The notes: generated from the sequence alone by a model not told the origin. Shown: positions 30,703 to 40,161, numbered from the stretch's first letter. The stretch is 64,000 bases of DNA from Rummeliibacillus sp. POC4 (GCF_003576525.1 NZ_QWUA01000006.1:89510-153509), one strand, 5' to 3'. Program-made: numbers and translations.

Positions 30703-32388
30703 ATGGGAAAAACAATTAGGACAAAGCTTCTAATTTCTTATTTAATATTTGTGCTTATCATTACATTTACTGATGTTTTATCCATTTTTTAGTTTCTAAA
30801 GTAAATAATAATGGTAAAGAAATGTACAACAATCGCGTAGTTCCCCTTACAAGCTTAGTAAGTATAGCTGAGAAAGCGGGAAATGTTCGGTTACAAATGG
30901 TACAAGCACTTCTTAGAAAAGATAGCTCAATGACCGAGCAAGCAGTAATGAATTTAAAAGAAATCGATAGCATCATCAATAAATATGAAAAGCATAATCT
31001 TGGAAAAGAAGAGAGAAAAGTTTTTGAAAGTTTTAGTGCAGATTGGCATATTTTAGCCAAAGGGTACAGAAAAATATGGCGCTAATGAACAGTGGAGACT
31101 GGGAAAATGCAGATAAAGGAATTTTACTCGGAAGAACTGAATATAACACTGCAAATGAAGATTTGCAGAAATTAATCAAAATTAATGAAACGGTTTCAAA
31201 AGAAATCATTACTCAAAATAATAATAGCTATTCAACTATTATTACAATTTTAATCAGTTCTTTAATCATATCCATAATCTTTGCAATTATTATTTCTATA
31301 GTAATTGGAGATAAATTCTCAAACACTATTAAAACAATCTTACATAGAGTAGTGGAAATTTCTAAAGGAAATTTAACTGGTGAAACCCTTTCAATTAAAT
31401 CAAGAGATGAATTTGGTCGACTAGCAAAAGCGTTTAATCTTATGCTGGACAACTTAAAAGCTTTAATAAGCGACATCAAATCGACTTCTGAGCAGGTCGC
31501 TGTATCGTCTGAAGAGCTAATGGCAAGCAGCGAACAGACAACAGAGGCCACCAATCAAGTAGCTATGTCTATACAAGAAGTATCGAATACAATTGAAACT
31601 CAAAGTCAAAATACAGAAAAAAGTGCACATTCAATGGGGGAAATCGCTATTGGTGTACAACGAATTGCAAAATTTACATCTTCAGCAGCAGGAAATATAA
31701 AAGAAACTGCCAATCAAGCAAAAAAAGGAGACGAATACATTTATAAAGTGGTCGAACAAATGAAACTAATCCATCAAGAAAATATCAAAACCAAAGACGT
31801 GATGGAAAGGTTAGAAGATAGGTCCAAAGAAATTGATAAAATTCTTGATGTAATCACAGAGATTGCAGAACAAACCAATTTACTAGCACTAAATGCAGCT
31901 ATTGAAGCAGCTCGTGCTGGTGAAAATGGAAAAGGGTTTGCAGTAGTAGCTGAAGAAGTTCGTAAATTAGCTGAAGAATCAAGGCAATCTGCTAGTCAAA
32001 TTGCAGAAATCATCAAACAAATACAAACGGATACGTTGAGCGCTGCTGAAATAACCAAAAATGGAAACGTAGTAACGAAGAAAGGGTTAAATCTTGTAGA
32101 TGATACGGGAAGAATATTTAAACAAATTTTAGAACGAATTGAAAATGTAAATGCACAAGCACATGAATATCTGCTGTTTCAGAAGAATTGTCTGCAAGCA
32201 CTCAGGAAGTCAATATATCCATTGAAAAAGTCAGAACGTCAGCAAAAACAATTTCAGCTAATTCAGAAGAAATTGCTTCTGCGTCAGAAGAACAATTGGC
32301 TACAATGGAGGAAGTTGCTTCATCTGCTGCTGCATTAGCAAATTTGGCGGATACGTTGAAAAATTCAGCTAAAAAATTCCAAATATAG
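30703..32388 (+). pseudogene. Methyl-accepting chemotaxis protein broken by three frameshifts
   Basis: The pieces read in order as one chemoreceptor: an N-terminal membrane helix (TIRTKLLISYLIFVL), a helical sensor region, a second membrane segment near 31240, HAMP, then the signalling domain with the tip [19 protein letters not shown] and C-terminal NSAKKF. Each break is cured by adding one base: to the T6 run at 30785-30790, the A5 run at 31070-31074, and AA at 32166-32167. All three are therefore single-base losses, two of them in homopolymers. A promoter (TTGTAT-17-TAATAT, 30647-30675) and ribosome-binding site are intact and no other stops exist, so loss is recent or the assembly is wrong here. 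Confidence 0.85.
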
Positions 32389-32454
32389 TTGGGGAATCTT
32401 TTTACGAACAAATCAAACGTCTTCAAAATGATACATGAAAATAGATTAAAATAG

Positions 32455-32497
32455 AACAAAGAACTCCCTCGTTTTTAAAAGAAGGGAGTTCTTTGTT
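32455..32497. terminator. Hairpin terminator after the chemoreceptor pseudogene
   Basis: AACAAAGAACTCCCT pairs perfectly with AGGGAGTTCTTTGTT around a 13-base loop. Confidence 0.7.
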
Positions 32498-32584
32498 CAT
32501 TTAAAATTCTCCAACAGGTATACCTTGAAAGACATATAGAAAAATGTCGCCTTTGCCCATAAAAGCTCGATTGGTTCCGCTAAA

Positions 32585-32616
32585 CCCTAAGTGGGGAGAA
32601 GAAACCCCACTTAGGG
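32585..32616. other. Perfect 12-bp hairpin without T tail
   Basis: CCCTAAGTGGGG and CCCCACTTAGGG flank an eight-base loop, about 110 bases before the germination operon. The rest of the 32389-32724 spacer shows nothing else. Confidence 0.6.
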
Positions 32617-32724
32617 AAGTTTCACAAATAGCTTCTTTCTGAAAAAACTGTGTATAAGGTGCATATTCTTTTCTCTTTTTGTCAAAACTCTGTATATCAA
32701 AGAAGAGTTAGAAGGTTTTATACG

Positions 32725-33864
32725 ATGAAAAATATGGAATCGATCAGTATTTTGCATGCACTGCTGTTGGTGATGACATTTATAGGACTAAAAAATCATG
32801 TCACCATTATTCCTTCTATTTTAAAGGCTGTTGGAAGAGATGGATGGGCATCTGTTTTAGGTGCAACAATCAGTACGTTTTTTTGGTTGTTTCTTTTAGT
32901 ATATATTCACAATAAAACAAAACAAGGATCGGTTCGAGAGTGGCTACAGCAAAAAATAGGTAAAGTTGGTGCTACCATTGTTTTATATATAATCGCCTAT
33001 TTTTTAATCATTCTAGCGGCTTTTACGATGCGAGAAACTTTACTATGGATTTCTACTACTTTTTTACCTGAGACCCCTATGCTTTTTTTATTTCTTCTGT
33101 ATCTTCTTCTAACGGTTTATCTTGCAACAGCAGGATTAACAGCCATTACGATTGCCAATACACTGGTTTTAGCAGGTGTCATTATACTAGGGTTCTTTAT
33201 TTCAATTGTCAATCAGAAAGTAAAGGATTATGAGTTACTTCTTCCTTTCTTTGAACATGGTATAAATCCTATTCTAAAAGGCATGATTTATCCAGCATCT
33301 GGTTTTGTCGAATTATTGATCTTACTCTTTTTACAACATAAAATAAAAAATCAGATGAAGTGGTATCATTTTGCCATTATACTGCTCATACTAACAGGGC
33401 TAACATGTGGACCACTTGTCGGTGCGATTACAGAATTTGGTCCCGTTGAGGCCGCAAAACAAAGATATCCTGCCTATGAAGAGTGGGGGTTAGGATCCAT
33501 TGGTCGATTTATCGAGCATATGGACTTCTTCTCCATTTATCAATGGTTAACAGGTACGTTTATAAGAGTAGGTTTTCTTCTATATATCAGCGCAGAGCTT
33601 TTAAATTTAACAGAAAATAAAAAAGAATTTTGGAAGAAGCTAGCGCCGCCATTTGCCATTATTTGCTTATCGCTAGTTCTAATCAAGGATACCACTTTTC
33701 TAAAGTTAAACGAATACTATTTGTTAATCGTTACATTTATCTTTTTTGTATCACTATCCATCTTTTTTTCAGTTGTTGCAATGTTTTCGAAAAAATCAAC
33801 AAATAAAGATCCAACTGGTCAAGAAAGTGGTGAACAACAATCGAAACAAACAGAAGCACGATAA
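32725..33864 (+). CDS. Spore germination receptor permease subunit (GerAB family)
   Basis: A 379-residue protein with about ten membrane helices and an APC-like fold, the likely nutrient-binding subunit of a GerA-type receptor in the spore inner membrane. The start at 32725 gives MKNMESISILHALLLVMTFI, typical of the family. An upstream in-frame start would add a non-family leader. It is first in a three-gene set ordered B-A-C rather than the usual A-B-C. The germinant is unknown. Confidence 0.88.
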   Translation: MKNMESISILHALLLVMTFIGLKNHVTIIPSILKAVGRDGWASVLGATISTFFWLFLLVYIHNKTKQGSVREWLQQKIGKVGATIVLYIIAYFLIILAAFTMRETLLWISTTFLPETPMLFLFLLYLLLTVYLATAGLTAITIANTLVLAGVIILGFFISIVNQKVKDYELLLPFFEHGINPILKGMIYPASGFVELLILLFLQHKIKNQMKWYHFAIILLILTGLTCGPLVGAITEFGPVEAAKQRYPAYEEWGLGSIGRFIEHMDFFSIYQWLTGTFIRVGFLLYISAELLNLTENKKEFWKKLAPPFAIICLSLVLIKDTTFLKLNEYYLLIVTFIFFVSLSIFFSVVAMFSKKSTNKDPTGQESGEQQSKQTEAR

Positions 33865-33884
33865 CCATTCATACACTACAGCAA

Positions 33885-35300
33885 ATGTTTCAAAAATCTG
33901 AAGATATAAAATTTCAGCAGTATCACTTTGACGGGCATACGATTCATATGATTATTTGTGAGGCAATGGTAGATTATCAATTATTAAATGAAATGATTGT
34001 GCCACGTGTTGGTTATTATTGTAGCCATTTAACGGATGAGCTATTTGAGCAGCAAACACTTTCCCATTTATATATTCCCCAACTAAAAAAAGTGGAGAAT
34101 AAGGAAGAAGCCATTTTACTAGCGTATACAGGATTTGTACTAATTCTATTTGAAGAGGAATCAATCCTTTTTTCCAGTAATATTCAAAAAAAACCAAATC
34201 GTAATCCGGAAGAAACGCGTACAGAAATAACAGTAAAAGGACCGAGGGATAATTTTATCGAAGATTTATCGGTCAATATTGCTTTAATCAGAAAACGGAT
34301 GCCCACCAATTCTTTGTGCGTTGAAAAATTTGAAGTAGGAAAACGTACAAAAACTTCAGTCGGCTTGCTGTATCTTGATGATGTTGTCAACAAAGATACT
34401 TTAAATGAATTAAAAAACCAAATCAGTAAGATTGATAAAGATATTTTAATTAGTGGTGATGAGTTTATGGATCATATCAATAAAGCCTCACCACTTTTTC
34501 CAAGACATGAATATACAGGTAGGGCAGATTACGCCATTCAAGCATTAGTAAGGGGAAGATTTATTCTTTTTGTGGATGGTACAGCTTATGGGGTGATAAC
34601 ACCTGCTAATTTATTTCTGCTACTGAAAACGAGTGAAGATAATGAATACCCGTCTATTTTTGGATCTATTGAGCGAATGATGCGTATTATAGGCATATTA
34701 ATTAGTATCTTTTTACCTGCATTTTGGTTAGCGTTGACCACATTTCATCAAAACCAAGTGCCTTTTCAATTATTGGCGACTGTGGTACAGGCAAATACTG
34801 GGCTTCCATTACCTACTGCCTTGGAAATGTTATTAATGCTGGGGATGTTTGAGCTATTTCGAGAGGCAGGGCTGCGACTACCATTGGTATTGGGAGGAAC
34901 TATTGGCGTGGTAGGGGGATTAATCATTGGAGATGCCGTGATACAAGCAGGGATGACGAGTCCAGCGATGGTTGTTATTATGGCAACGTCTACGATTGCT
35001 TCTTTTACACTTGTCAACCAATCTGTTGTAACTGCTGTCAGTGTCTTAAGAATCTTTGTGATTACACTAACTGCTTTTTTGGGGTTATTCGGTTTCTTTG
35101 TATCCTTTTATTTTATCATCGTTTATCTATCAAAAATAAAAATATTTGGAGTGCCATATATGAATTTAGCCATTGATTTGAGTTGGGATAATGTGACGAA
35201 AACTTTATTCCGTTTACCGACAAAAGCGTATAATACACGACCAACCATGCTAAAAACAGAAGATAGTACACGAAGTAAAAAAGGAAAGAAAAATGAATAA
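33885..35300 (+). CDS. Spore germination receptor subunit A (GerAA family)
   Basis: A 471-residue protein. A soluble N-terminal part (1-260) includes ELVKGPRDNF-like VKGPRDNFIEDLSVNIALIR. A membrane domain of about five helices (260-430) has TGLPLPTALEMLLMLGMFELFREAG and LRLPLVLGGTIGVVGGLIIGDAVI-type sequence conserved in GerAA. The ATG at 33885 has no visible ribosome-binding site and lies 21 bases after the GerAB stop, so it may depend on translational coupling. It overlaps the C subunit by 8 bases. Confidence 0.9.
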   Translation: MFQKSEDIKFQQYHFDGHTIHMIICEAMVDYQLLNEMIVPRVGYYCSHLTDELFEQQTLSHLYIPQLKKVENKEEAILLAYTGFVLILFEEESILFSSNIQKKPNRNPEETRTEITVKGPRDNFIEDLSVNIALIRKRMPTNSLCVEKFEVGKRTKTSVGLLYLDDVVNKDTLNELKNQISKIDKDILISGDEFMDHINKASPLFPRHEYTGRADYAIQALVRGRFILFVDGTAYGVITPANLFLLLKTSEDNEYPSIFGSIERMMRIIGILISIFLPAFWLALTTFHQNQVPFQLLATVVQANTGLPLPTALEMLLMLGMFELFREAGLRLPLVLGGTIGVVGGLIIGDAVIQAGMTSPAMVVIMATSTIASFTLVNQSVVTAVSVLRIFVITLTAFLGLFGFFVSFYFIIVYLSKIKIFGVPYMNLAIDLSWDNVTKTLFRLPTKAYNTRPTMLKTEDSTRSKKGKKNE

Positions 35301-36459
35301 GAGAATATTACTAATCATCATGCTATGTTCACTCTTGCTTTCTGGATGCTGGGATTCGAATGAAGCTGGGCGAATGTTTTACCTTTTCGGAATCGGTGTT
35401 GATTACAAAGATGGAGAATATAAAGTCTATGCGCAATTGATCGATTTTGCAAGCATTGCAAGGTCTGTGCAACCACCGAATCCTGATATTGTTCAATCAG
35501 TAGTAGGTGAAGCAAATGGAAAAACGGTCAATGAAGCATTTAATAATTTGTATAACTCGTTGGATGAGGAGTTATATTGGGGGCATATTACTTATTTAGT
35601 TTTTTCAAATGATCTGTTAGAGCAAGGCAAATTGAATCCTGTGATTAATGCTTTTATACAATTTCATGATACACGTTATCAGACGTGGGTTTTTAGTACC
35701 AAAGAATCTATTCGGAAAATCATGTTAGCAAAGCCAGTCTTAAACAAAGCCATTTCACTATCAAAATTAGCGTACCCCATTAATTCCTATAAACAGCATT
35801 CCTTTATTGAACCTTTAAATTTAAGAAAACTGATCATCAATATGGATGAACCAAGTCATCAGACCAATATTCCTTTAGTATCACTGATCAGTAATTGGGA
35901 AACTTATAAAAGCGATGATACAGAAACATTAATAAATGGCGTGAGTGTTGTTACACCTAAAAATGTACTAGGTGAGCTAAAAAATGAGCAAGCTCAAGGA
36001 TTGCAGTGGTTGTCTGATGAAACGATACGTGCCGGATTATCTGTAGATATAGCTGATGGGCAGGAGGACGATGAGAAAAATAGGATTTCAGTGGTTATTG
36101 AGAAAATGAAGGCAAAAGTGATACCTATTATTAGTAGTAGTCAGGTTCGATTTGATATTCATCTTGATATGGTAGCACTCCTTAGTGGATATAGAGGGGA
36201 TATAAGTGTAGCTGAAATACAAAAAGCGGTGAAAAAGAGAGTGGAACAACAAATCCAGACAACGTATCAAGAAAGCGTGAAATTCGATTCAGATGTTTAT
36301 CGACTCTCTGAATATCTATACCGTAAGCATCTGAAAACATGGAAAAAATTTGAACGTAACGGAAGAATCGAGCTGACAAATGATTCGCTTCGAAATATAA
36401 CTGCTGAAGTTCGGGTGACTTCAGGAAGAAAATCCTTTAAAAATACCATTGAAAACTAA
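35293..36459 (+). CDS. Spore germination receptor lipoprotein (GerAC family)
   Basis: A 388-residue lipoprotein: signal peptide with lipobox LLLSGCWD, then the GerAC start EAGRMFYLFGIGVDY. The C-terminal domain contains VKFDSDVYRLSEYLYRKH, resembling the family's conserved end. It should need Lgt for membrane attachment. AAGGAAAG precedes the ATG within the end of the A gene. Confidence 0.9.
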   Translation: MNKRILLIIMLCSLLLSGCWDSNEAGRMFYLFGIGVDYKDGEYKVYAQLIDFASIARSVQPPNPDIVQSVVGEANGKTVNEAFNNLYNSLDEELYWGHITYLVFSNDLLEQGKLNPVINAFIQFHDTRYQTWVFSTKESIRKIMLAKPVLNKAISLSKLAYPINSYKQHSFIEPLNLRKLIINMDEPSHQTNIPLVSLISNWETYKSDDTETLINGVSVVTPKNVLGELKNEQAQGLQWLSDETIRAGLSVDIADGQEDDEKNRISVVIEKMKAKVIPIISSSQVRFDIHLDMVALLSGYRGDISVAEIQKAVKKRVEQQIQTTYQESVKFDSDVYRLSEYLYRKHLKTWKKFERNGRIELTNDSLRNITAEVRVTSGRKSFKNTIEN

Positions 36460-36477
36460 ATGTATTGGTGTTTTTTG

Positions 36478-36513
36478 AAAAAGGGCTATTCAAAAAACTG
36501 AATAGTCCTTTTT
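36478..36513. terminator. Bidirectional terminator between ger operon and tetR gene
   Basis: A 15-bp stem AAAAAGGGCTATTCA / TGAATAGTCCTTTTT with a six-base loop. Confidence 0.88.
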
Positions 36514-36514
36514 A

Positions 36515-37414
36515 CTATTCCTCTGAATGTTGTGCATAAATTTCTAAAAGCCTCCAGATGTGATTGGCAATTTCTCGTGATTCTGCAGCATGGGTTGTAT
36601 TTGAGAATGCTTTTCGGAAAGGCGTAAGAAGCGCTTTTAGAATATAAACTTTTGTAGGCTCGCTCTGTAATTCATGTAAGATGTAATGAGCGAATTCCTT
36701 TCCATCTTTTGGGTCTTCATCCTTTAAAATTTCTATAAATCCACTCAATTGATGCATAACAGTATCTTTGCTTAGTACAATTTGTTCTACACTATTTTTG
36801 ATGCGTTGAATGGTTTCAATATTTATGATGACTTCTTTTGTTTCTAGCATTCTTGGAATAATGGCGTCAATATTTCGTAGTGCCATTTTAATGACAGACT
36901 CTGGATTTATTTGATGTTCTTTTGCTATTTTCAATGTTCGAAGTGTTTGATGAATCATGGCAAAAGTTTGAATGGCACACTCATAACTTAATTCATTGAT
37001 TTTCTCACCATAAACTTCCACTAATCTTGAAGCAAGCCATTCAATTTCTTGAAGATGGTGTTTCATGACCGCTTTTTGTAAATCCTTATCATTTGAATGA
37101 TAAATGGCTTCAAAAATTTGTAATAGATTTTGCTCACGATTAATATGCATAAGTACTGCAATTTGTTTGGACAAAATTTCGATATCTCTTGGATCTTGAT
37201 CAACAGCAAGTTCATATCTACGAATACTTGCTTCTTCACGACTTTCTCTCAAAATAGCGATGAAGCACTCATTTTTGGAAGTGAAATAATTGTAAAAAGT
37301 TCCCTTTGAAATTTTCGCTTCTTGAATAATATCTATAATAGAAGTTTCATAGAATCCCTTTTGGATAAATAAACTTCGTGCTACATCCAATACTTTTCTT
37401 TTTCGTGTATTCAT
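36515..37414 (-). CDS. TetR/AcrR-family regulator (long form)
   Basis: 299 residues, longer than the usual 200. The helix-turn-helix is near residues 20-45 (TSIIDIIQEAKISKGTFYNYF). The rest is helical ligand-binding sequence. It is divergent from the cut-off start of a transporter gene at 37581, an arrangement like B. subtilis ycnC/ycnB (a TetR regulator of about 290 residues next to a DHA2 drug exporter). With its presumed target destroyed, its remaining role is unclear. Confidence 0.85.
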   Translation of the reverse strand: MNTRKRKVLDVARSLFIQKGFYETSIIDIIQEAKISKGTFYNYFTSKNECFIAILRESREEASIRRYELAVDQDPRDIEILSKQIAVLMHINREQNLLQIFEAIYHSNDKDLQKAVMKHHLQEIEWLASRLVEVYGEKINELSYECAIQTFAMIHQTLRTLKIAKEHQINPESVIKMALRNIDAIIPRMLETKEVIINIETIQRIKNSVEQIVLSKDTVMHQLSGFIEILKDEDPKDGKEFAHYILHELQSEPTKVYILKALLTPFRKAFSNTTHAAESREIANHIWRLLEIYAQHSEE

Positions 37415-37580
37415 ATTGTCACCTTTTTACTAATTTATACTCCAATTCTAAATCAAAAACGCTTTCATATCAATGTTTTAAAATGAATAAAATTTTTTGT
37501 TTAAAAAAAATAGACTGCCAGTATAAAATAGAAATCACTGCTATGAAAAAGATAACGATAAAGAAAGAGTGAGAGAGTTT

Positions 37581-37619
37581 ATGGGAAACGAAACATTAAA
37601 AAAACCACCTTATGCCATG
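37581..37619 (+). pseudogene. 5' fragment of a transporter gene cut off by an IS
   Basis: An ATG opens MGNETLKKPPYAM and then runs into the IS terminal repeat. KKPPYAM close to the start is typical of DHA2/EmrB-type MFS exporters, which often pair with TetR regulators. The remaining about 1.4 kb is not found on the other side of the IS, so sequence was lost along with the insertion. The identity is inferred from 13 codons and the neighbour. Confidence 0.5.
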
Positions 37620-37653
37620 GAGGCCACTGAAAAAGTCCTTTCTGATTTTTGTT

Positions 37654-37697
37654 GCGAGTATGAGAACGATCAATTCGTTCTCATACTCGCTTTTTCA
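37654..37697 (+). terminator. Hairpin terminator at the IS left end
   Basis: A 16-bp perfect stem (GCGAGTATGAGAACGA with its complement, five-base loop) followed by TTTTTC. Such hairpins shield transposase genes from read-through transcription. Confidence 0.8.
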
Positions 37698-37706
37698 TTT
37701 GAAGCC

Positions 37707-37831
37707 GTGGATTTCCGTTCCAGGCAGTCGCTTTCCGCGGGCACGGCTTCAATCTCCTCGTCACTTCGTTCCTGCGGGGCTTTCAGCTCGCGCTGTTCCC
37801 GCTGGAGTCGCTGCCTTCCACTCCAATCCAC
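37707..37831. repeat. GC-rich 125-bp dispersed-type repeat inside the IS
   Basis: GTGGATT and AATCCAC bound a GC-rich block with GCTTTCCGCGGGC, TCCTGCGGGG and CCCGCTGGAGTCG. It resembles the high-copy GC-rich palindromic repeats common in Bacillaceae intergenic DNA. Base composition is far above its surroundings. An open frame across it is accidental. Confidence 0.65.
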
Positions 37832-37921
37832 TATGTTCTCCTTTTTTAAGAGATTTTTCCGTTCAAAAAAGCAACTCCTTTCCTGTATAATTAAATGAAG
37901 TAAATGTAGGTGGTGTACCCA

Positions 37922-39382
37922 ATGATTTCAAACCAAGAATCTCTCAATCTTAGCCCATTCATGGCAATATACGATATGGTGGTGCCTAAGGAAAATATGC
38001 TTCGAAAAATCAATGAACTTGTAGATTTTACTTTTATCCTCGAAGAACTGAAAACAAAATATTGTCTTGATAATGGTCGCAATGCAGTGTCACCCATTCG
38101 CATGTTCAAATATCTATTGCTTAAATCCATTTTTGATTTATCAGATGTAGATGTAGTAGAACGTTCTAAATATGATATGTCGTTTAAATATTTCCTCGAT
38201 ATGGCTCCAGAAGATTCTGTGATTGACCTAAGTTCTCTAACAAAATTTCGAAAACTCCGTCTTCCAGATGAGGGTTTATTAGATATGCTAATTGGGAAAA
38301 CAGTTGAGATTGCATTGGAAAAAGAACTCATTAAAAGTAAATCAATCATTGTGGATGCCACACATACGAAAGCACGTTATAATCAAAAATCACCGAAAGA
38401 ATTTTTACAAGAAAAATCCAAAACTGTTCGAAAAGCTGTCTATCAAATCGATGAATCGATGAAAACAAAATTCCCACCGAAAACTACTTCTAACGAAGTG
38501 AAGGATGAATTGAATTATTGTCGTCAAGTGATTACTGTTATTGAAACAGAACCACACATAGCTGAGATTCCTGCCGTTAAGGAAAAATTAAATGTGCTAA
38601 AGGAAGTAGTAGAAGATTACACAGAACAACTTAGCTATTCCAATGATCCAGATGCACGTGTTGGACACAAAACTGCCGACTCTTCTTTCTTTGGCTACAA
38701 AACGCATATTGCGATGAGTGATGAACGAATTATTACAGCTGCTATTGTGACAACAGGAGAAAAAAGTGATGGAAAATACCTACAAGAGTTAATTGAAAAA
38801 AGCCAAGAAACAGGGATGAAAGTTGAGACAGTCATTGGAGACACAGCTTATTCTGAAAAAGATAACATTCGCTATGCAAAGGAAAATAATTTTGAATTAG
38901 TATCAAAATTAAACCCGCAAATTACACAAGGCGCTCGAACGAAAGAAGAAGAATTTGAATTTAATAAAGATGCAGGGATGTATGTTTGTAAAGCTGGTCA
39001 TATGGCCATTCGGAAAGCACGAACAAATAAGAAAAACGTAGGAAAAAATCAAAGACAAACTTATTATTTTGATATTGAAAAATGTAAAGTTTGTCCTTAC
39101 AGTGAAGGTTGTTTTAAAAAAGGAGCGAAAAGTAAGACTTATTCTACGACAATCAAATCAACGGAACACAAAGACCAGGAAGTATTCCAAGAAACCGATG
39201 AATTTAAAAGAAAAGCAAAATCTCGCTATAAAGTTGAAGCGAAAAATAGTGAACTCAAACATAGACATGGATATGATACAGCATCATCATCAGGTCTATT
39301 TGGTATGGAGATTCAAGGAGCTACAGCGATATTTGTAGTCAACCTCAAGCGAATACTAAAACTTCTGAGCGAAAAAGAGTAA
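37922..39382 (+). CDS. IS1182-family transposase
   Basis: An intact 486-residue DDE transposase: an N-terminal DUF772-like domain (residues 15-110), first Asp in IIVDATHTKA, second in VIGDTAYSEKDN, Glu in KVEAKNSELKHRHG. A Cys cluster CKVCPYSEGC lies before the last motif. A TATAAT is present at 37886-37891. Probably functional, since the frame and inverted repeats are intact. Confidence 0.92.
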   Translation: MISNQESLNLSPFMAIYDMVVPKENMLRKINELVDFTFILEELKTKYCLDNGRNAVSPIRMFKYLLLKSIFDLSDVDVVERSKYDMSFKYFLDMAPEDSVIDLSSLTKFRKLRLPDEGLLDMLIGKTVEIALEKELIKSKSIIVDATHTKARYNQKSPKEFLQEKSKTVRKAVYQIDESMKTKFPPKTTSNEVKDELNYCRQVITVIETEPHIAEIPAVKEKLNVLKEVVEDYTEQLSYSNDPDARVGHKTADSSFFGYKTHIAMSDERIITAAIVTTGEKSDGKYLQELIEKSQETGMKVETVIGDTAYSEKDNIRYAKENNFELVSKLNPQITQGARTKEEEFEFNKDAGMYVCKAGHMAIRKARTNKKNVGKNQRQTYYFDIEKCKVCPYSEGCFKKGAKSKTYSTTIKSTEHKDQEVFQETDEFKRKAKSRYKVEAKNSELKHRHGYDTASSSGLFGMEIQGATAIFVVNLKRILKLLSEKE

Positions 39383-39395
39383 AAAAGAGAGGAAG

Positions 39396-39441
39396 AAAAA
39401 GGCAAATTGTCGTCCAAATAAGACGGCGATTTGCCTTTTTT
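39396..39441 (+). terminator. Terminator of the transposase gene
   Basis: AAGGCAAATTGTCGTC pairs with GACGGCGATTTGCCTT over a short loop, followed by a T run. Confidence 0.85.
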
Positions 39442-39522
39442 GTATTGAATTTCATTTACACAACTAAAAAACGTAAGTTTTTCAGGGGCCTCACTTTTAT
39501 CGAGAGCTTTTCTTTTTATGTG

Positions 39523-40161
39523 TTAATTAAATTGAGATGGTTGGTGAGAAATATTTGAGGTTGCTTCGCCAAAACTATTTGTCAATGATGCCATATCTTG
39601 AGGGGAAAGCTGAGGTACTTGGTAGTAGCCTTTTCTGTTTTGGTAAATTGACACTTCGTATGCCATTTCGATGCAGTTTGGAATCGAGTCGGCAAGTACA
39701 CGGCGAACAACTGGATTTGTTGTTTCTAATGCTGTGGCAAGTTTAACAGCAGCTGTCTCTTTATGGATTCCAAGAAGATAGCCAGAAATAATTTCATCAC
39801 TTATTTCGCTGGCTTGAGTAATTGGTTTCTTTGGCTGTCCAGCTTGAATTCCATAGGTAAATTTGTTATTTTCCTTCATTTCATAGTGACCAGTTGGACG
39901 AGAAGGATCACGACCCGTTTTGAATGATTCCACCAATATATTGTATTCGCCTAAGCTAAATTGGTATTGGCGGTCTAAGATATCGCGCAGTTCAGTATCT
40001 TGGATTTGATCACGTAATAGTACGCACTGGTTTAATCCACCTACAATTGTAGATAGAGTTTCATGCATATCCATTATTTCGTGGCCACCATGATTAAACT
40101 TAGCTGAATCCGCATGATACATTGGATCATTTGTCTGATTTTGTGATTGTTGTTGAGACAA
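39523..40161 (-). CDS. Spore coat protein, CotF family
   Basis: 212 residues. A Gln/Asn-rich start is followed by a helical ferritin-like CotF domain (about residues 25-165; HGGHEIMDMHETLSTIVGG and ISGYLLGIHKETAAVKLATA) and a Gln/Pro/Ser-rich tail. The start codon is TTG with AGGAGG eight bases upstream. It lies 30 bases from the IS right end. Expected to be made in the mother cell, though no sporulation sigma promoter could be assigned confidently. Confidence 0.85.
   Translation of the reverse strand: MSQQQSQNQTNDPMYHADSAKFNHGGHEIMDMHETLSTIVGGLNQCVLLRDQIQDTELRDILDRQYQFSLGEYNILVESFKTGRDPSRPTGHYEMKENNKFTYGIQAGQPKKPITQASEISDEIISGYLLGIHKETAAVKLATALETTNPVVRRVLADSIPNCIEMAYEVSIYQNRKGYYQVPQLSPQDMASLTNSFGEATSNISHQPSQFN

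Larger units (their letters stand above)
37620..39492 (+). mobile_element. IS1182-like insertion sequence, apparently complete
   Basis: About 1873 bp bounded by near-perfect inverted repeats: GAGGCCACTGAAAAA (37620-37634) and, read inward from the right end, GAGGCCCCTGAAAAA (39478-39492). It contains one intact DDE transposase, a hairpin terminator near the left end and another after the transposase. No target-site duplication is evident. Confidence 0.82.

Noticed and set aside
30703..32388. Three separate small chemotaxis-related genes
   Set aside because: The pieces are consecutive parts of one receptor in shifted frames. Each junction needs exactly one base.
37440..37470. cre-like AAAACGCTTTCAT upstream of the tetR-like gene
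   Set aside because: At least two mismatches at the key outer bases of the CcpA site. Too weak to list as a site.
37569..37898. A 109-codon frame reading from the transporter start into the IS
   Set aside because: Only the first 13 codons belong to a gene. The rest translates the IS end and a GC-rich repeat.
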